Source of the DNA: Urophycis tenuis
Taxonomy: Eukaryota; Chordata; Actinopteri; Gadiformes; Phycidae
Assembly (NCBI GenBank): GCA_036785325.1
Contig: JAXIVH010000015.1
Location: forward strand, 152,501 to 216,500
Direction: 5' to 3'
Length of the DNA stretch: 64,000 bases
Shown here: in pieces, positions 12,503-22,430 of the stretch
Layout of the letters: every line of letters begins with the position of its first letter
Position numbering within the stretch: position 1 is the stretch's first letter
Program-made: the position numbers and the translations under genes
The notes under the pieces: generated by a model
Told to the model about the DNA's origin: nothing
Databases searched by the model: none
What the model saw: only the letters and a program-made list of their open reading frames with translations

Positions 12503-12958
12503 TGTCCCCAGACCTAAACCCTATTGAACATCTGTGGGGCATCCTCAAACGGAAGGTGGAGGAGCGCAAGGTCTCCAACATCCACCAGCTCCGTGATGTC
12601 ATCATGGAAGAGTGGAAGAGGATTCCAGCGGCGACCTGTGAAGCTCTGGTGAACTCCATGCCTAAAAGGGTTACGGCGGTGCTGGAAAATAATGGTGGCC
12701 ACACAAAATATTGACATTTGGGTCCAATTTGGACATTTTCAGTTGGGGGTGTACTCACTTTTGTTGCCAGCATTTTACACATTAATTGTTGTATTTTGAG
12801 TTACTTTGAAGTAACAATAAATTTACTTTGCTATCCAAGCTCTACAGTGACTACTTAACATTGTATCAAAGTGTCATTTCTTCAGTGTTGTCCCATGACA
12901 AGATATAATTAAAACATTGCAGAAATGAGAGGGGTGTACTCACTTTTGTGAGACACTG
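12503..12958 (+). repeat. Inverted duplicate of the Tc1 3' end
   Basis: Plus-strand sequence from MSPDLNPIEHLWG to ENNGGHTKY (12502-12714), followed by the non-coding end, mirrors 11301-11756. The only residue change noticed in the coding part is N for L after SPDLN. It acts as the right end of the element. Confidence 0.9.
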
Positions 12959-14396
12959 TAACTGTCTTTGTCCCCACTCCTGAAGGCAACTTCCTTATCC
13001 AACCTTAACCTTCTGAGTTTGGCTGTGAACCAGGGTTTGTCATTGTTGTAACTCACCCTGGTGCGTGTTGGAATGCAGCTGTCCTCACAGAAACTGATGT
13101 AGGACGTCACAGCCTCTGTGTACTCATCCAGACTGTTGGTAGCAGTCCTGAACACATCCCAGTCAGTAGAGTCCAAACACGCCTGGAGATCCTCCACGGC
13201 CTCACTGGTCCACTTCTTTGATGTCCTCACTACAGGTTTGCAGAGCTTTAATTTCTGCCTGTACGCAGGAATCAGGTGGACCATGACGTGGTCAGAGTGT
13301 CCCAGTGCAGCACGGGGGACGGCGTGATAGGCATCCCTGACTGTGGTGTAACAGTGATCCAGAATGTTCTCCTCTCTGGTCGGGCATTTAATAAACTGTC
13401 TATATTTAGGGAGTTCGTGAGTGAGGTTTCCTTTGTTAAAATCACCAACGACAATAACTAAGGAGTCCGGGTTGGTACGCTCCACACACAGTATCTGGTC
13501 GGCGAGCATGCGCTGTGCGTCCTGCACGTTGGCCGACGGTGGAATGTAAACACCGACCAGAATGAATTAAGCGAACTCACGGGGTGAATAAAAGGGCTTA
13601 CAGTTTATGAAGTAAGATTCCAGATCAGGAGAACAGTGCTGCTGGATCGCCGTCACGTCGTTGCACCAACCACTGTTGATGTAAAAACAGATTCCTCCAC
13701 CTTTTGTTTTGCCGGAGAGTTCCGCGTCTCTGTCCGCTCTGTAGAGTTGGAAGCCTGCCAGCTGCAGCGCAGAGTCCGGTATTAAGCCACAAAGCCACGT
13801 CTCCGTAAAGCACAAAACAGCGGATGAATAAAAGTCCCTGTTTTTTCCCAACAGCAGTTGTAATTCGTCCAGTTTGTTGGGCAGTGAACGCACGTTAGAG
13901 AGAAATATACCCGGTAGAGGTGTGCGTAATCCGCGCTGGCGAAGACGCAGAAGCGCACCGGCACGTTTTCCTCTCCTCCGACGTTTTACTGCGTGAGCAA
14001 AGGTGAGCGCACCTTTGACCAGAATGTCCAAAATTTCCAATGTTGGGAGAGCGAAAGTAGGAAATAAATCCTCTGGCGTTGTTACCCTGATGTTCATGAG
14101 CTCTTCTCTGGTGAAAGAGCTCCTTGTGCCATCGCAAAAGACGGAGTTTAAACACAAAACAAAACAAAACAACGCGCACCAACACACCGAGGCGACCATC
14201 CGCGGCGCCATCTTGGTATCATACAATACTCAGTTTCATATGGCAGATGGAAGCCTGAAACCAAGTCTGGATGCAGCAAGAGAGCGAACACCTAGTTCCA
14301 CAGCCCTTAAATACCTACACCCACAGGTGAGGCCAATTTGCCTGATGACCTGTCCCAATCTCCACCCAGGAAAGGGACACAGCCAATCAACATTCA

Positions 14397-14658
14397 GAGA
14401 GGCAGGCCATCACACCGGTCCCTCTGAGCACCCATAAACTGACGTAACAGCATGACCATCTCTGGCTGTGGCCGCGCTCCATAGGGAGGCTGGAAGGAGG
14501 GTCCCCCCTCATCCCTCCGTCTCCCAATCCTCATCCTCTGTGTCTGGTGCGGTTGGCTCAAGATCTGTTTTAAGTTTGGCTGTCTTGCTCCTGGTTTGTA
14601 TGTTTCTTCGGCCCCCCCTGGGAACCGGTCGGGTGGCCATCCCACCACTGCCACCAAA
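14397..14658 (-). pseudogene. N-terminal gag fragment of a gypsy-type element (element B)
   Basis: On minus, the LTR end at 14659 is followed by TTTGGTGGCAGTGGTGGGAT, a leader style common next to gypsy LTRs. An 87-codon frame then ends MVMLLRQFMGAQRDRCDG, resembling the start of gypsy gag proteins. It is cut at 14396, where element A's LTR begins, so element A appears to have inserted into element B. No further gag, protease or pol of element B is visible. Confidence 0.5.
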
Positions 14659-15500
14659 TGTCACACTCTGACCTAGAGTGAGGGTAGTGTAGCCGCAGGC
14701 TAACTGAAAAAGATGTCTAAAATGTCCAAAACTCGCAAAACAAAGTCCATTTACTCTTTAAGTTGAAGTGATTTTCTTTTAATCCAGTAAAGTATGTGCA
14801 AACAAAAAGAAAAAATGACATATAGAATAAGGAACCACATATCTACACACCCCATCTGCACAGCACCACAGCCCTTCACTGACCGCCTAGGCAGTGTAGA
14901 ATCCCTCCATTTAAAGGCTAGGCCCCTCCCTCTGGACCATACCACCTTTAATTGGACTCACACGTATAATAATTTAAACCCCATGATCATTTCCCATGTC
15001 TTTAACCTTGCAAACTCTATTTACACTTATTTAACACACCTAAAGGTGGTCATCAGAATATTCAAACACGAACTTAGTCTGGACGTGAATCTCCCTATTA
15101 ATTTCAGCCCCACAGTTGGTATGGTTCAGTGGGAGGGGCCGAGCACGCTCCCTACGAATTTCTCCGGCACTATAAAAGTCAGCCTGAAACACAGCTCGGG
15201 TCCTTCTCCACTGCCCAGCACCAGGAAGCACTGTGGAAAGCAAAAAAATACATGGATTCAGGCCTGCTCATAATAAAGAAACAACTCAAAACAAATGTTT
15301 CTGTGTCTGTGTATGTATATGTGTGTATGTATGGCAATAGCACAGGAAACTTACTTGGATGTTATAGATATAGCTCAGTGTGTGCACCCACCAAACTAAA
15401 GAGAGTATGCTACCTGGCTAACATGTGGTCTGTGAGATAAGTGATGTGCTGTGTAATGTGCTGCTGTGGTGTCTTACTAGTGGCAGGGGATACTGCCACA
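14659..15500 (-). mobile_element. LTR region of element B, containing two related promoters in opposite orientation
   Basis: The block has TG...CA ends (TGTCACACTC to ACTGCCACA). On minus, GGTATGGTCCAGAGGGAGGGGCC is followed by a TTTAAATGG TATA-like box near 14908. On plus, the similar GGTATGGTTCAGTGGGAGGG near 15118 is followed by CACTATAAAAGTC (15168) and an AATAAA at about 15272. The promoter cores are homologous but inverted, so this may be two related LTRs head to head rather than one 842-bp LTR. I cannot place the internal boundary. No gene is visible. Confidence 0.45.
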
Positions 15501-15524
15501 CTCTCCATTCGGTGTTGTGTGGGT

Positions 15525-16046
15525 TTAACCCCAGTCTGTGTGTTGACAGTTGAAGTCACCTGCGTAGATGGTGGGGGCAGTTACTGGCGGGAGTGAGGAG
15601 GAAGACATCTCTGATGGTGGGGGCTTATATACGTTGATGACTGATGTCTCCTGGATTTTTGTGACCAGCCACTCGATGTTGGAGCCTGGTGGGGATTGGC
15701 TACTGGCTGACCATCTTATTTCAGACCGTACAAAGGTTGCCACGCCGTGCTGCTTGCTGTGGGTGGAGCCAGCGAGCTGGAACCCTGGGATCTTGAGGAT
15801 GTTGTCAGACGTGCAGTGTGTCTCCTGCAGGAGCACTACCAATGCCCCACTGGAATCAGCCAGGTGACGCAGGACTTCGAGTTTGGCGGTGGTTAGGCCC
15901 TCGACATTGAGTTGAAGCACTGACAGGCCTCGGTTTTCGACGGTCGGGATGACTGCCCGTCCGCCATTCCTAGGTCTGCCAGCTTGATGTTTGGTTGGCG
16001 ACATTCGTTTCACAAGTTGGTTTTTCGCAAGTTGGTCTTGCACCAT
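15525..16046 (-). pseudogene. APE-type endonuclease fragment of a second non-LTR element
   Basis: A 173-codon minus frame matches the N-terminal half of a LINE apurinic-type endonuclease: VLQLNVEGLTTAK, a LLQETH catalytic motif, HGVATFVR and YAGDFNCQHTDWG. It stops right after the GDFN motif, so the rest of the endonuclease, the reverse transcriptase and the tail are missing. The motif style differs from the Rex1/L2 and Rex3 copies in this window and resembles I/Nimb-type elements. That clade call is tentative. Confidence 0.65.
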
Positions 16047-16056
16047 CTCTTGCTAC

Positions 16057-16161
16057 TCACAGGGAAGGCCACGAGAAGGCTGTCATCTTCTCCCCCAAGC
16101 GCTCATTGTCAGCCTTTAAGTGTACAATCAAATCTCTAAGTTCCTGTAACTCTTCCTCCAT
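16057..16161 (-). pseudogene. ORF1 remnant upstream of the endonuclease fragment (34 codons)
   Basis: A short minus frame starts MEEELQELRDLIVHLKADNE, a heptad-like coiled-coil start, and stops after 34 residues. It lies just 5' of the endonuclease fragment on the same strand, as ORF1 of a two-ORF LINE would. An internal deletion would explain the missing remainder. No nucleic-acid-binding motif is left. Confidence 0.45.
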
Positions 16162-16591
16162 GGCTACAATGAACCTCAAACCACCCCCAAGCCTAACCTG
16201 CTGTACCAAATCTCACCGGAACTGGCACGAAGATCCACTGGAAACCACTGCTGATTTGTCTCTAACTTCTTCCAGGTGCCTACAAGAAAAACAACATTAG
16301 TGCACCAGAGAAAAATAAAAACCACACACACAAGAAAAAAAAACAAGAACCCACAAGGAACACACATGTTTGCTGTTAGAAGAGTAGATCCTGCCGACAA
16401 CGCCAGATTGAGGCGCGGTGGAGGCTCTCAAGAGGAGATACTGTTGCCCAACAATGCCACCTTGGGAATTGCACCCAAGGAAATATCAGTTACCAGAATC
16501 ATGGGTTTGTTTTACTCAGACTCACAGGTTCATTATACTCAAGGCAAGACACGTGGTTCCCAGTTTACAAAAAAAGGAATACTTTATTCAC

Positions 16592-16604
<13 letters not shown>
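16162..16604. other. Unassigned AT-rich stretch
   Basis: No coding or RNA gene is recognised. A TACTTTATTCAC segment near 16579 would read as a polyadenylation signal on minus, so this may be a decayed LTR, but no ends or duplications were found. Confidence 0.4.
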
Positions 16605-16622
<18 letters not shown>

Positions 16623-16647
16623 TATATCCATCCATCCATCCATCCAT
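16605..16647. repeat. TA microsatellite and CCAT tail repeats of Rex3
   Basis: A (TA)n run follows a poly-A stretch and precedes five CCAT units. Read on minus, the latter are GATG repeats, the characteristic 3' tail of Rex3 elements. Confidence 0.85.
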
Positions 16648-16656
16648 ATCCTCCGC

Positions 16657-18940
16657 TTATCCGGGGTCGGGTCGCGGGGGCAGCAGCCTGAGGAGAGAAG
16701 CCCAGACTTCCCTCTCCCCAGCCACTTCGTCCAGCTCTTCCGGGGGGATCCCGAGGCGTTCCCAGGCCAGCCGAGAGACATAGTCCCTCCAGCGTGTCCT
16801 GGGTCTTCCCCGGGGCCTCCTCCCGGAGGGACGTGCCCGGAACACCTCCCCAGGGAGGCGTCCAGGAGGCATCCTCACTAGATGCCCGAGCCACCGCAAC
16901 TGGCTCCTCTCGATGCGGAGGAGCAGCGATTCTACTCTGAGCCCCTCCCGGATGACCGAGCTTCTCACCCTATCTCTAAGGGAGAGCCCGGAAACCCTGC
17001 GGAGGAAACTCATTTCGGCCGCTTGTATTCGCGATCTCGTTCTTTCGGTCACTACCCACAGCTCGTGACCATAGGTGAGGATAGGAACGTAGATTGACCG
17101 GTAAATCGAGAGCTTCGCCTTTAGGCTCAGCTCCTTCTTCACCATGACGGACCGGTGCAGAGCCCGCATCACTGCCGACGCCGCACCGATCCGTCGGTCA
17201 ATCTCCCGCTCCATCCTCCCCTCACTCGTGAACAAGACCCCGAGATACTTGAACTCCTCCACTTGAGGCAGAATCTCCTCCCCGACCCGGAGAGTGCACT
17301 CCACCCTTTTCCGGCCAAGAACCATGGCCTCGGATTTGGAGGTGCTGATCCTCATCCCAACCGCTTCGCATTCGGCTGCGAACCGCTCCAGTGAGAGCTG
17401 AAGGTCACGGCCTGATGAAGCCAACAGGACAAGATCATCTGCGAAAAGCAGTGACGCAATCCTGAGGCCACCGAACCGTAACCCCTCAACGCCCTGGCTG
17501 CGCCTAGAAATTCTGTCCATAAAAGTTGTGAACAGAATCGGTGACAAAGGGCAGCCCTGGCGGAGGCCAACTCTCACCGGAAACAGGCTCGACTTACTGC
17601 CGGCAATGCGGACCAAGCTCTGGCACCGGGAGTACAGGGACCCGATGGCCCGTAACAGCGGGCCCGGTACCCCATACTCCCGGAGCACCCCCCACAGGGC
17701 TCCCCGAGGGACACGGTCGAACGCCTTCTCCAAGTCCACAAAGCACATGTAGACTGGTTGGGCGAACTCCCATGCACCCTCGAGTACCGCGCCAAGGGTA
17801 TAGAGCTGGTCCACAGTTCCACGGCCGGGACGAAAACCACATTGCTCCTCCTGAATCCGAGGTTCGACTATCCTACGGACCCTCCTCTCCAGGACCCCCG
17901 AATAGACCTTACCGGGGAGGCTGAGGAGTGTGATCCCCCTGTAGTTGGAGCACACCCTCCGGTCCCCCTTTTTGAAGAGGGGAACCACCACCCCGGTCTG
18001 CCAATCCAGAGGCACTGCCCCCGATGTCCACGCGATGCTGCAGAGACGTGTCAACCAAGACAGCCCCACAGCATCCAGGGCCTTTAGGAACTCGGGGTGG
18101 ATCTCGTCCACCCCCGGGGCCTTACCACCGAGGAGCTTTTTAACCACCTCGGCGATCTCGGCCCCGGAGATAGGAGAGTCCCCCCCCGAGTCCCCAGACC
18201 CTGCTTCCTCCGTGGAAGGCGTGTTGGTGGGATTGAGGAGGTCTTCGAAGTATTCCCCCCACCGATTCACAACGTCCCGAGTCGAGGTCAGCAGCGCCCC
18301 GTCCCCACCGTACACGGTGTTGACAGAGCACTGCTTCCCCCTCCTGAGACGCCGGATGGTGGTCCAGAATCTCCTCGAAGCCGTTCGGAAGTCCTTCTCC
18401 ATGGCCTCACCAAACTCCTCCCACACCCGAGTTTTTGCCTCCGCAACCGCCGAAGCCGCGCCCCGCTTGGCCCGCCGGTACCCATCAGCTGCCTCAGGAG
18501 TCCCACGGGCCAAAAAGGCCCGGTAGGACTCCTTCTTCAGCTTGACGGCATCCCTTACCGCTGGGGTCCACCAGCGGGTTCGGGGGTTGCCGCCGCGACA
18601 GGCACCGACGACCTTACGGCCACAGCTCCGGTCGGCCGCTTCAACAATGGAGGCACGGAACAAGGTCCACTCGGACTCTATGTTCCCCACCTCCCCCGGG
18701 ACATGGTTGAAGCTCTCCCGGAGGTGGGAGTTGAAGCTCGTTCTGACAGGAGATTCAGCCAGACGTTCCCAGAAGACCCTCACAGTACGTTTGGGTCTGC
18801 CAGGTCTGACCGGCATCTTCCCCCGCCATCGGAGCCAACTCGCCACCAGGTGGTGATCAGTTGACAGCTCCGCCCCTCTCTTCACCCGAGTGTCCAAGAC
18901 ATGGGCGGGTGTGGGGATACTCACAAGCCCCCGGCTGGGG
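16657..18940 (-). CDS. Rex3 (RTE-clade) LINE reverse transcriptase, 5'-truncated
   Basis: An open minus frame of about 760 Rex3 codons (the frame is open to 19008, but 18941-19008 lies beyond the Rex3 homology). It starts inside the C-terminal endonuclease (ELSTDHHLVASWLRW). It then carries a GKAPGVDEIHPEF segment, YRGITLLSLPGK, FVDLEKAFDRVP, GLRQGCPLSP and the catalytic LLFADDLVLLAS, followed by an RTRWRDYVSRLAWERLG C-terminus ending PPRPDPG. The 3' UTR is only about 10 bp before the GATG tail, as in Rex3. The frame has no stop across the reverse transcriptase, so the copy is fairly young. Because its endonuclease is cut, it could not mobilise itself. Confidence 0.9.
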
Positions 18941-18984
18941 GGCGTACTGTCCGACACCTGCTTCTGGCGTACTGTCCGACACCT
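18941..18984 (+). repeat. 19-bp direct repeat between the two Rex3 copies
   Basis: GGCGTACTGTCCGACACCT occurs at 18941-18959 and 18966-18984. The second copy belongs to the plus-strand Rex3 (FWRTVRHLRRG). The first abuts the truncated 5' end of the minus-strand Rex3. It is a 25-bp-period local duplication at the junction. Confidence 0.85.
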
Positions 18985-20436
18985 CAGGAGGGGGAAACAG
19001 GGAACCATCCAAGCTGTTTACAGCAAGGATGGAGCGCTGAATCCGACTAACGCGCCAGAGGCAGAGCTGGAAGCTGATGGGGTATCATCGTCAATTTCCC
19101 TGGTGGAAGTCACTAGGGACAGAGGGACTAGGACACTAGGGACCAGAGAGTGTGTGCCAATTACAGGGGCATCACACTTCTCAGCCTCCCTGGTAAAATC
19201 TACTCCAAGGTGCTGGAAAGGAGGGTTCGGCCGATAGTCGAACCTCAGATTGAGAAGGAACAATGCGGATTCCGTTCTGGGCGTGGAACTATGGACCAGC
19301 TCTTCACTCTCGCAAGGATCCTGGAGGGGGCCTGGGAGTATGCCCATCCGGTCTACATGTGTTTTGTAGATCTGGAGAAGGCGTATGACCGGGTTCCCCG
19401 GGAGATATTGTGGGAGGTGCTGCGGGAGTATGGAGTGAGGCGGGCACTTCTCAGGGCCATCCAATCTCTGTACACCCAAAGCTAGAGCTGTGTCCGGGTT
19501 CTCGGCAGTAAGTCGGACTCGTTTCCGGTGGGGGTTGGCCTCCGCCAGGGCTGCGCCTTATCACCAATCCTGTTTGTGGTCTTCATGGACAGGATATCGA
19601 GGCGTAGTCGGGGGGAGGAGAGGTTGCAGGTCGGTGGGCTAGGGATCTCATCGCTGCTTTTTGCAGATGATGTGGTCCTGATGGCATCATCGGCCTGTGA
19701 CCTTCAGCACTCACTGGATCAGTTTGCAGCCGAGTGTGAAGCGGTTGGAATGAGGATCAGCACCTCTAAATCTGAGGCCATGGCTCTCAGCAGGAAACCG
19801 GTGGATTGCCTACTCCGGGTAGGGAATGAGTCCTTACCCCAAGTGAAGGAGTTCAAGAACCTCGGGGTCTTGTTCACGAGTGAGGGGAGGATGGAGCAGG
19901 AGATGGGCCGGAGAATCGGAGCAGCGGGGGCGGTTTTGCATTCGCTCTACCGCACCGTTGTGACGAAGAGGGAGCTGAGCAAGAGGGTGAAGCTCTCATT
20001 CTTCCGGTCTATCTTTGTTCCTACTCTCACCTATGATCATGAAGGTTGGGTCATGACCGAAAGAACGAGATCGCGGGTACAAGCGGCCGAAATGGGTTTT
20101 CTCAGGAGGGTGGCTGGCGTCTCCCTTAGAGATAGGGTGAGGAGCTCAGTCATCCGGGAGAGACTCGGAGTAGAGCCGCTGCTCCTTTGCGTGGAATGGA
20201 GCCAGTTGAGCCTCCCTATGGAGGTGTTCCGGGCACAACCAGCTGGGAGGAGACCACGGGGAAGACCCAGGACGAGGTGGAGAGATTATATCTCCACACT
20301 GGCCTGGGAACGCCTCGGGATCCCCCAGTCAGAGCTGGCTGATGTGGCCCGGGAAAGGGAAGTGTGGGGTCCCTTGCTCAAGCTGTTGCCCCCACGACCC
20401 GACCCCGGATATGCGGTAGACGATGCGATGCGACAA
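18960..20436 (+). pseudogene. Second Rex3-type reverse transcriptase copy, degraded
   Basis: Plus-strand homologue of the neighbouring Rex3 but from a diverged subfamily. It begins in the linker (FWRTVRHLRRGKQ), then lacks sequence corresponding to a stretch before YRGITLLSL and changes frame near 19150. From 19150 the frame carries FVDLEKAYDRVP, has an in-frame TAG at 19483-19485, and continues with GLRQGCALSP and the catalytic LLFADDVVLMAS to PPRPDPG at about 20408. A GATGCGATGCG stretch at ~20423 fits a short Rex3 tail. The 5' end is truncated where the opposite-strand Rex3 begins. No function is expected. Confidence 0.88.
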
Positions 20437-20529
20437 CTACATTTCTCTGACTAGCAATGAACTCCATGCATGTCTAGTTTACTAAACACAATTAGCAGCG
20501 AATTCCATTTGATATCAGTGTAGACAACT
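20437..20529 (-). mobile_element. Fragment of the MITE found at 46628-47556
   Basis: ACATTTCTCTGACTAGCAAT and the following ~70 bp are the reverse complement of about 47095-47175, inside the Harbinger-like MITE. The fragment is wedged between the Rex3 tail and the G1 LTR, so both appear to have inserted into an older MITE copy. Confidence 0.75.
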
Positions 20530-21084
20530 TGTTACGTGGCTCTGCTTTGGCAACCACTGACTTTTCTTATGTCCTTAACCACCACTACTTGTTTGATTGC
20601 CTTGCGCTCTGCCCCGGTGATGTCTGAGTGTGTGCAGGTGTGCTCGGTGATTGCAGTGAGCTCATTGGCCGAACGTGGATAAGTCGTGGATAAAAGCGCC
20701 ATCCCCAGTCTTCCACGGGCTCTCAGCTCTGCTCTTCCACGCTGCGCGTCGCTCCGAGAAGCTGCTGGCAAATCAACTAGTGGCTCCATCTTTGTTTATC
20801 ATTGCCTTTTATTTTTAGATATTTGTAAAACCCTGTAACCGGTGGAGGGCGGTGCTTATATTCTTTCGATTTCAGCGCACGAGACAGGCTCGGTTAGGGA
20901 GTCAGTCATCCTGAGGAAGACTCACGCTTTTCATTTCGAGGAGGGAATTTAGTTTGGATGATTCTAAGTTAGGTTTGAAACTTTGAATACTGTGAAAATA
21001 AATATCGCCACCTTTTTCCCCATTCCGGTTTCACCTGGTCTTTATGTTTCCTTCCCGTTTTTTTATTCAAATGGGTTCGTAACA
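20530..21084 (+). mobile_element. 5' LTR of Gmr1-like element G1
   Basis: The 555-bp LTR begins TGTTACG and ends CGTAACA, a perfect inverted terminus. It holds a GGATAAAAGC TATA-like box at about 20688 and AATAAA at 20997-21002. A primer-binding site follows after four bases. No 3' LTR of this family is seen; the element's right end is lost near 35690, where element H begins. Confidence 0.88.
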
Positions 21085-21088
21085 TAAA

Positions 21089-21106
21089 TGGGGGCTCGTC
21101 CGGGAT
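21089..21106 (+). promoter_or_regulatory. tRNA-Pro primer-binding site of G1
   Basis: TGGGGGCTCGTCCGGGAT is the sequence complementary to the 3' 18 nt of tRNA-Pro, the same site used by murine leukaemia-type retroviruses. It lies four bases after the LTR and would prime minus-strand DNA synthesis. Confidence 0.9.
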
Positions 21107-22107
21107 CTGAATTAATTGGTAATTAATTTAGTGATTACGTAATAATCACTGAATTCTCCCGAAACTATAGGTCCGGTTTTTTGGAGGGTTTCGCCTTAAG
21201 CGCTGCGCACCGCCCACTGTGGTGTGCGCTTGCTTTCCTCTGTGTCGGATCTTTCTTTGGGTAACCAGGTTATTGATGGGCTAAGTTTTTTAGTTTTGCC
21301 AACAGCTTCTCTGCATTCGTTTTCCTCTCGCAACGATGTTTGATCTGGACGAGTTCATCAAAGCGTCCACGCAGGAGGGCCTGCTTGGCACCACTCATGA
21401 TGAATTACTACGCGTTGCCGGTTAGTATAAAATAGAGGTACGTCGCGGCATCCCTAAAGGTGATTTACAGGTGCAGCTCATTGAGGCACTGCATAGCAGC
21501 GGTCTATTTGGCGAAGTAGTGACTCCCGAACTTCCGGCCAGTCCCACGAAAAGCTCGCTTGATTGGAAGCGTCTTACGCTTATGGAAAAGGAACTGGAGT
21601 GGGAACAAACTAAACTTCGTGAACAAAGACAGGAAGAGAAAGAGCAGCGAGAGCACGAGCTCCGAGTAAAAGGTATGGATCACGAACAAGCCGTACACTT
21701 AAAGGAACTGGACATTCGTTCTCGAGGCGCTGGCGGTTCAGACCGCTCAGACTTTGATGTAGCTCGCAATATTAGAGTTGTTTCGCCGTTCAATGAAAAA
21801 GGAGTCGATAAGTTCTTTAATCATTTTGAGCTACAACTTTAAAATGGCCAGCAGAAGTGTGGACGATGGTCTTGCAATGCGTTTTCACTGGTAAGGCACA
21901 GGAGGCCTATTCTTCCTTGCCGCTTACAGATGCCTCTGATTATGAGAAGGTGAAGAGAGCGGTATTAAGAATATATTATCTAGTCCCCGAAGCCTACAGG
22001 CAGAAATATAGATCATTTCCAAAAGCTATGAATGTTCTCATTCATCCAGGTCATGTTTAATCCGGCCAACAGTTAAATCGAACGCAACTGGACTTAGATT
22101 TGTCTGT

Positions 22108-22147
22108 GAAGACGTTTTGCCTCTTATCCAAGCGGCTTCATCAGTTC
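22108..22147 (-). ncRNA. Hammerhead ribozyme motif, core mutated
   Basis: The inverted twin of the plus-strand motif. On minus it reads CTGATGA...GGC-AAAAC-GTC: the G that starts GAAA (G12, the general base in hammerhead catalysis) is an A. This is the only difference between the two 122-bp arms. It should be inactive or badly impaired. Confidence 0.65.
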
Positions 22148-22390
22148 GTAACGCATCAGTCTGACTAGTCCGCACTAGTCTGACCGACAGTGGAGTAAGA
22201 CCCAGGTATTTAACCTCAGTGGAAGTGTCCACCCACCAAACTCCTAAAACAATAGATCATTAGTGTAGCTTCACCTGACCATTGATTGGGGCCTGCGAGT
22301 CATCTTGGTGGAAGATGATCATTAGGGGTGGGTGGACCCACCCACCCCTAATGATCAGACTAGTGCGGACTAGTCAGACTGATGCGTTAC

Positions 22391-22430
22391 GAACTGATGA
22401 AGCCGCTTGGATAAGAGGCGAAACGTCTTC
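22391..22430 (+). ncRNA. Hammerhead ribozyme motif, intact core
   Basis: GAA-CTGATGA (22394-22400), then a stem II of GCC/GGC closing a ~12-nt loop, then GAAAC (22420-22424), GTC (22425-22427) and TTC. The conserved hammerhead core positions are present. The cleavage site would follow GTC, and the GAA/TTC pairs form the inner part of stem I. Stem III is essentially a single C-G next to the A-U pair with no loop. That is the feature reported for Penelope-type minimal hammerheads, which are thought to work better as dimers. Activity is inferred. Confidence 0.7.

Larger units (their letters stand above)
11301..12958 (-). mobile_element. Tc1-type DNA transposon with ~456-bp inverted ends
   Basis: The ends are CAGTATCTCAGAAAAGTGAG (left) and, inverted, CAGTGTCTCACAAAAGTGAG (right). 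TA duplications lie at 11299-11300 and 12959-12960. The element is 1658 bp, near normal Tc1 size, but its structure is not normal. The right 456 bp (about 12503-12958) is an inverted copy of the left 456 bp (11301 to about 11756), including the C-terminal coding part of the transposase. The usual 5' end, with the transposase start, has been replaced by a second, inverted 3' end. It sits in the LINE reading frame. Confidence 0.92.
9147..14218 (-). mobile_element. Rex1/L2-type LINE, 3' tail of GATTCT repeats, interrupted by Tc1
   Basis: A near full-length non-LTR retrotransposon lies on minus, inserted in the LTR of element A. On minus the 3' end is an AATAAACTTGACTC segment followed by about five GATTCT units (9147-9185). 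The 5' end lies just above the ATG at 14226, in a GC-rich CAAGATGGCGCCGCGG stretch. The 3' UTR (9186-9539) also holds GAATAT-type microsatellite near 9353-9400. It carries the single coding frame described separately and a 1.66-kb Tc1 insertion at 11301-12958. Confidence 0.85.
9540..14226 (-). pseudogene. LINE endonuclease-reverse transcriptase, Rex1/L2 type
   Basis: The coding frame runs 14226 to 12961, then, across the Tc1 insertion, 11300 to 9540, about 1008 codons in all. That matches the intact 1000-residue relative at 31277-34279. Domains in order: a hydrophobic N-terminus; an APE-type endonuclease with NVRSLPNK, FTETWL, VGDFN and GHSDH motifs; a linker; and a reverse transcriptase with STGSPQGC and the catalytic KFADDTTL. 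It is damaged twice: an in-frame TAA at about 13567-13569, between the FTETWL and VGDFN parts, and the Tc1 insertion at a TA in the linker. The frame on the two sides of the Tc1 is still in register, so Tc1 disrupted a frame that had no earlier shift there. The clade call rests on motif style. Confidence 0.85.
8943..14396 (-). mobile_element. LTR of element A, split by a LINE (8943-~9146 and ~14219-14396)
   Basis: The plus strand begins TGTCACAACCC at 8943. The matching end is CATTCA at 14396, once the LINE at ~9147-14218 is removed, giving an LTR of roughly 370-380 bp. On minus it carries GATTGG (inverted CCAAT) and GTATTTAAGG (TATA-like, near 14311), then AATAAA near 9010, in the right order for an LTR read on minus. 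The adjacent PBS-like site marks this as the 5' LTR. No second LTR is visible. Confidence 0.6.

Noticed and set aside
16276..16881. 201-codon plus frame spanning the TA repeat
   Set aside because: It joins unassigned sequence, a microsatellite and antisense Rex3; no domain.
17541..18864. Long plus-strand frames over Rex3 (127, 193 and 255 codons)
   Set aside because: Antisense shadows in GC-rich Rex3; the minus frame has all RT motifs.
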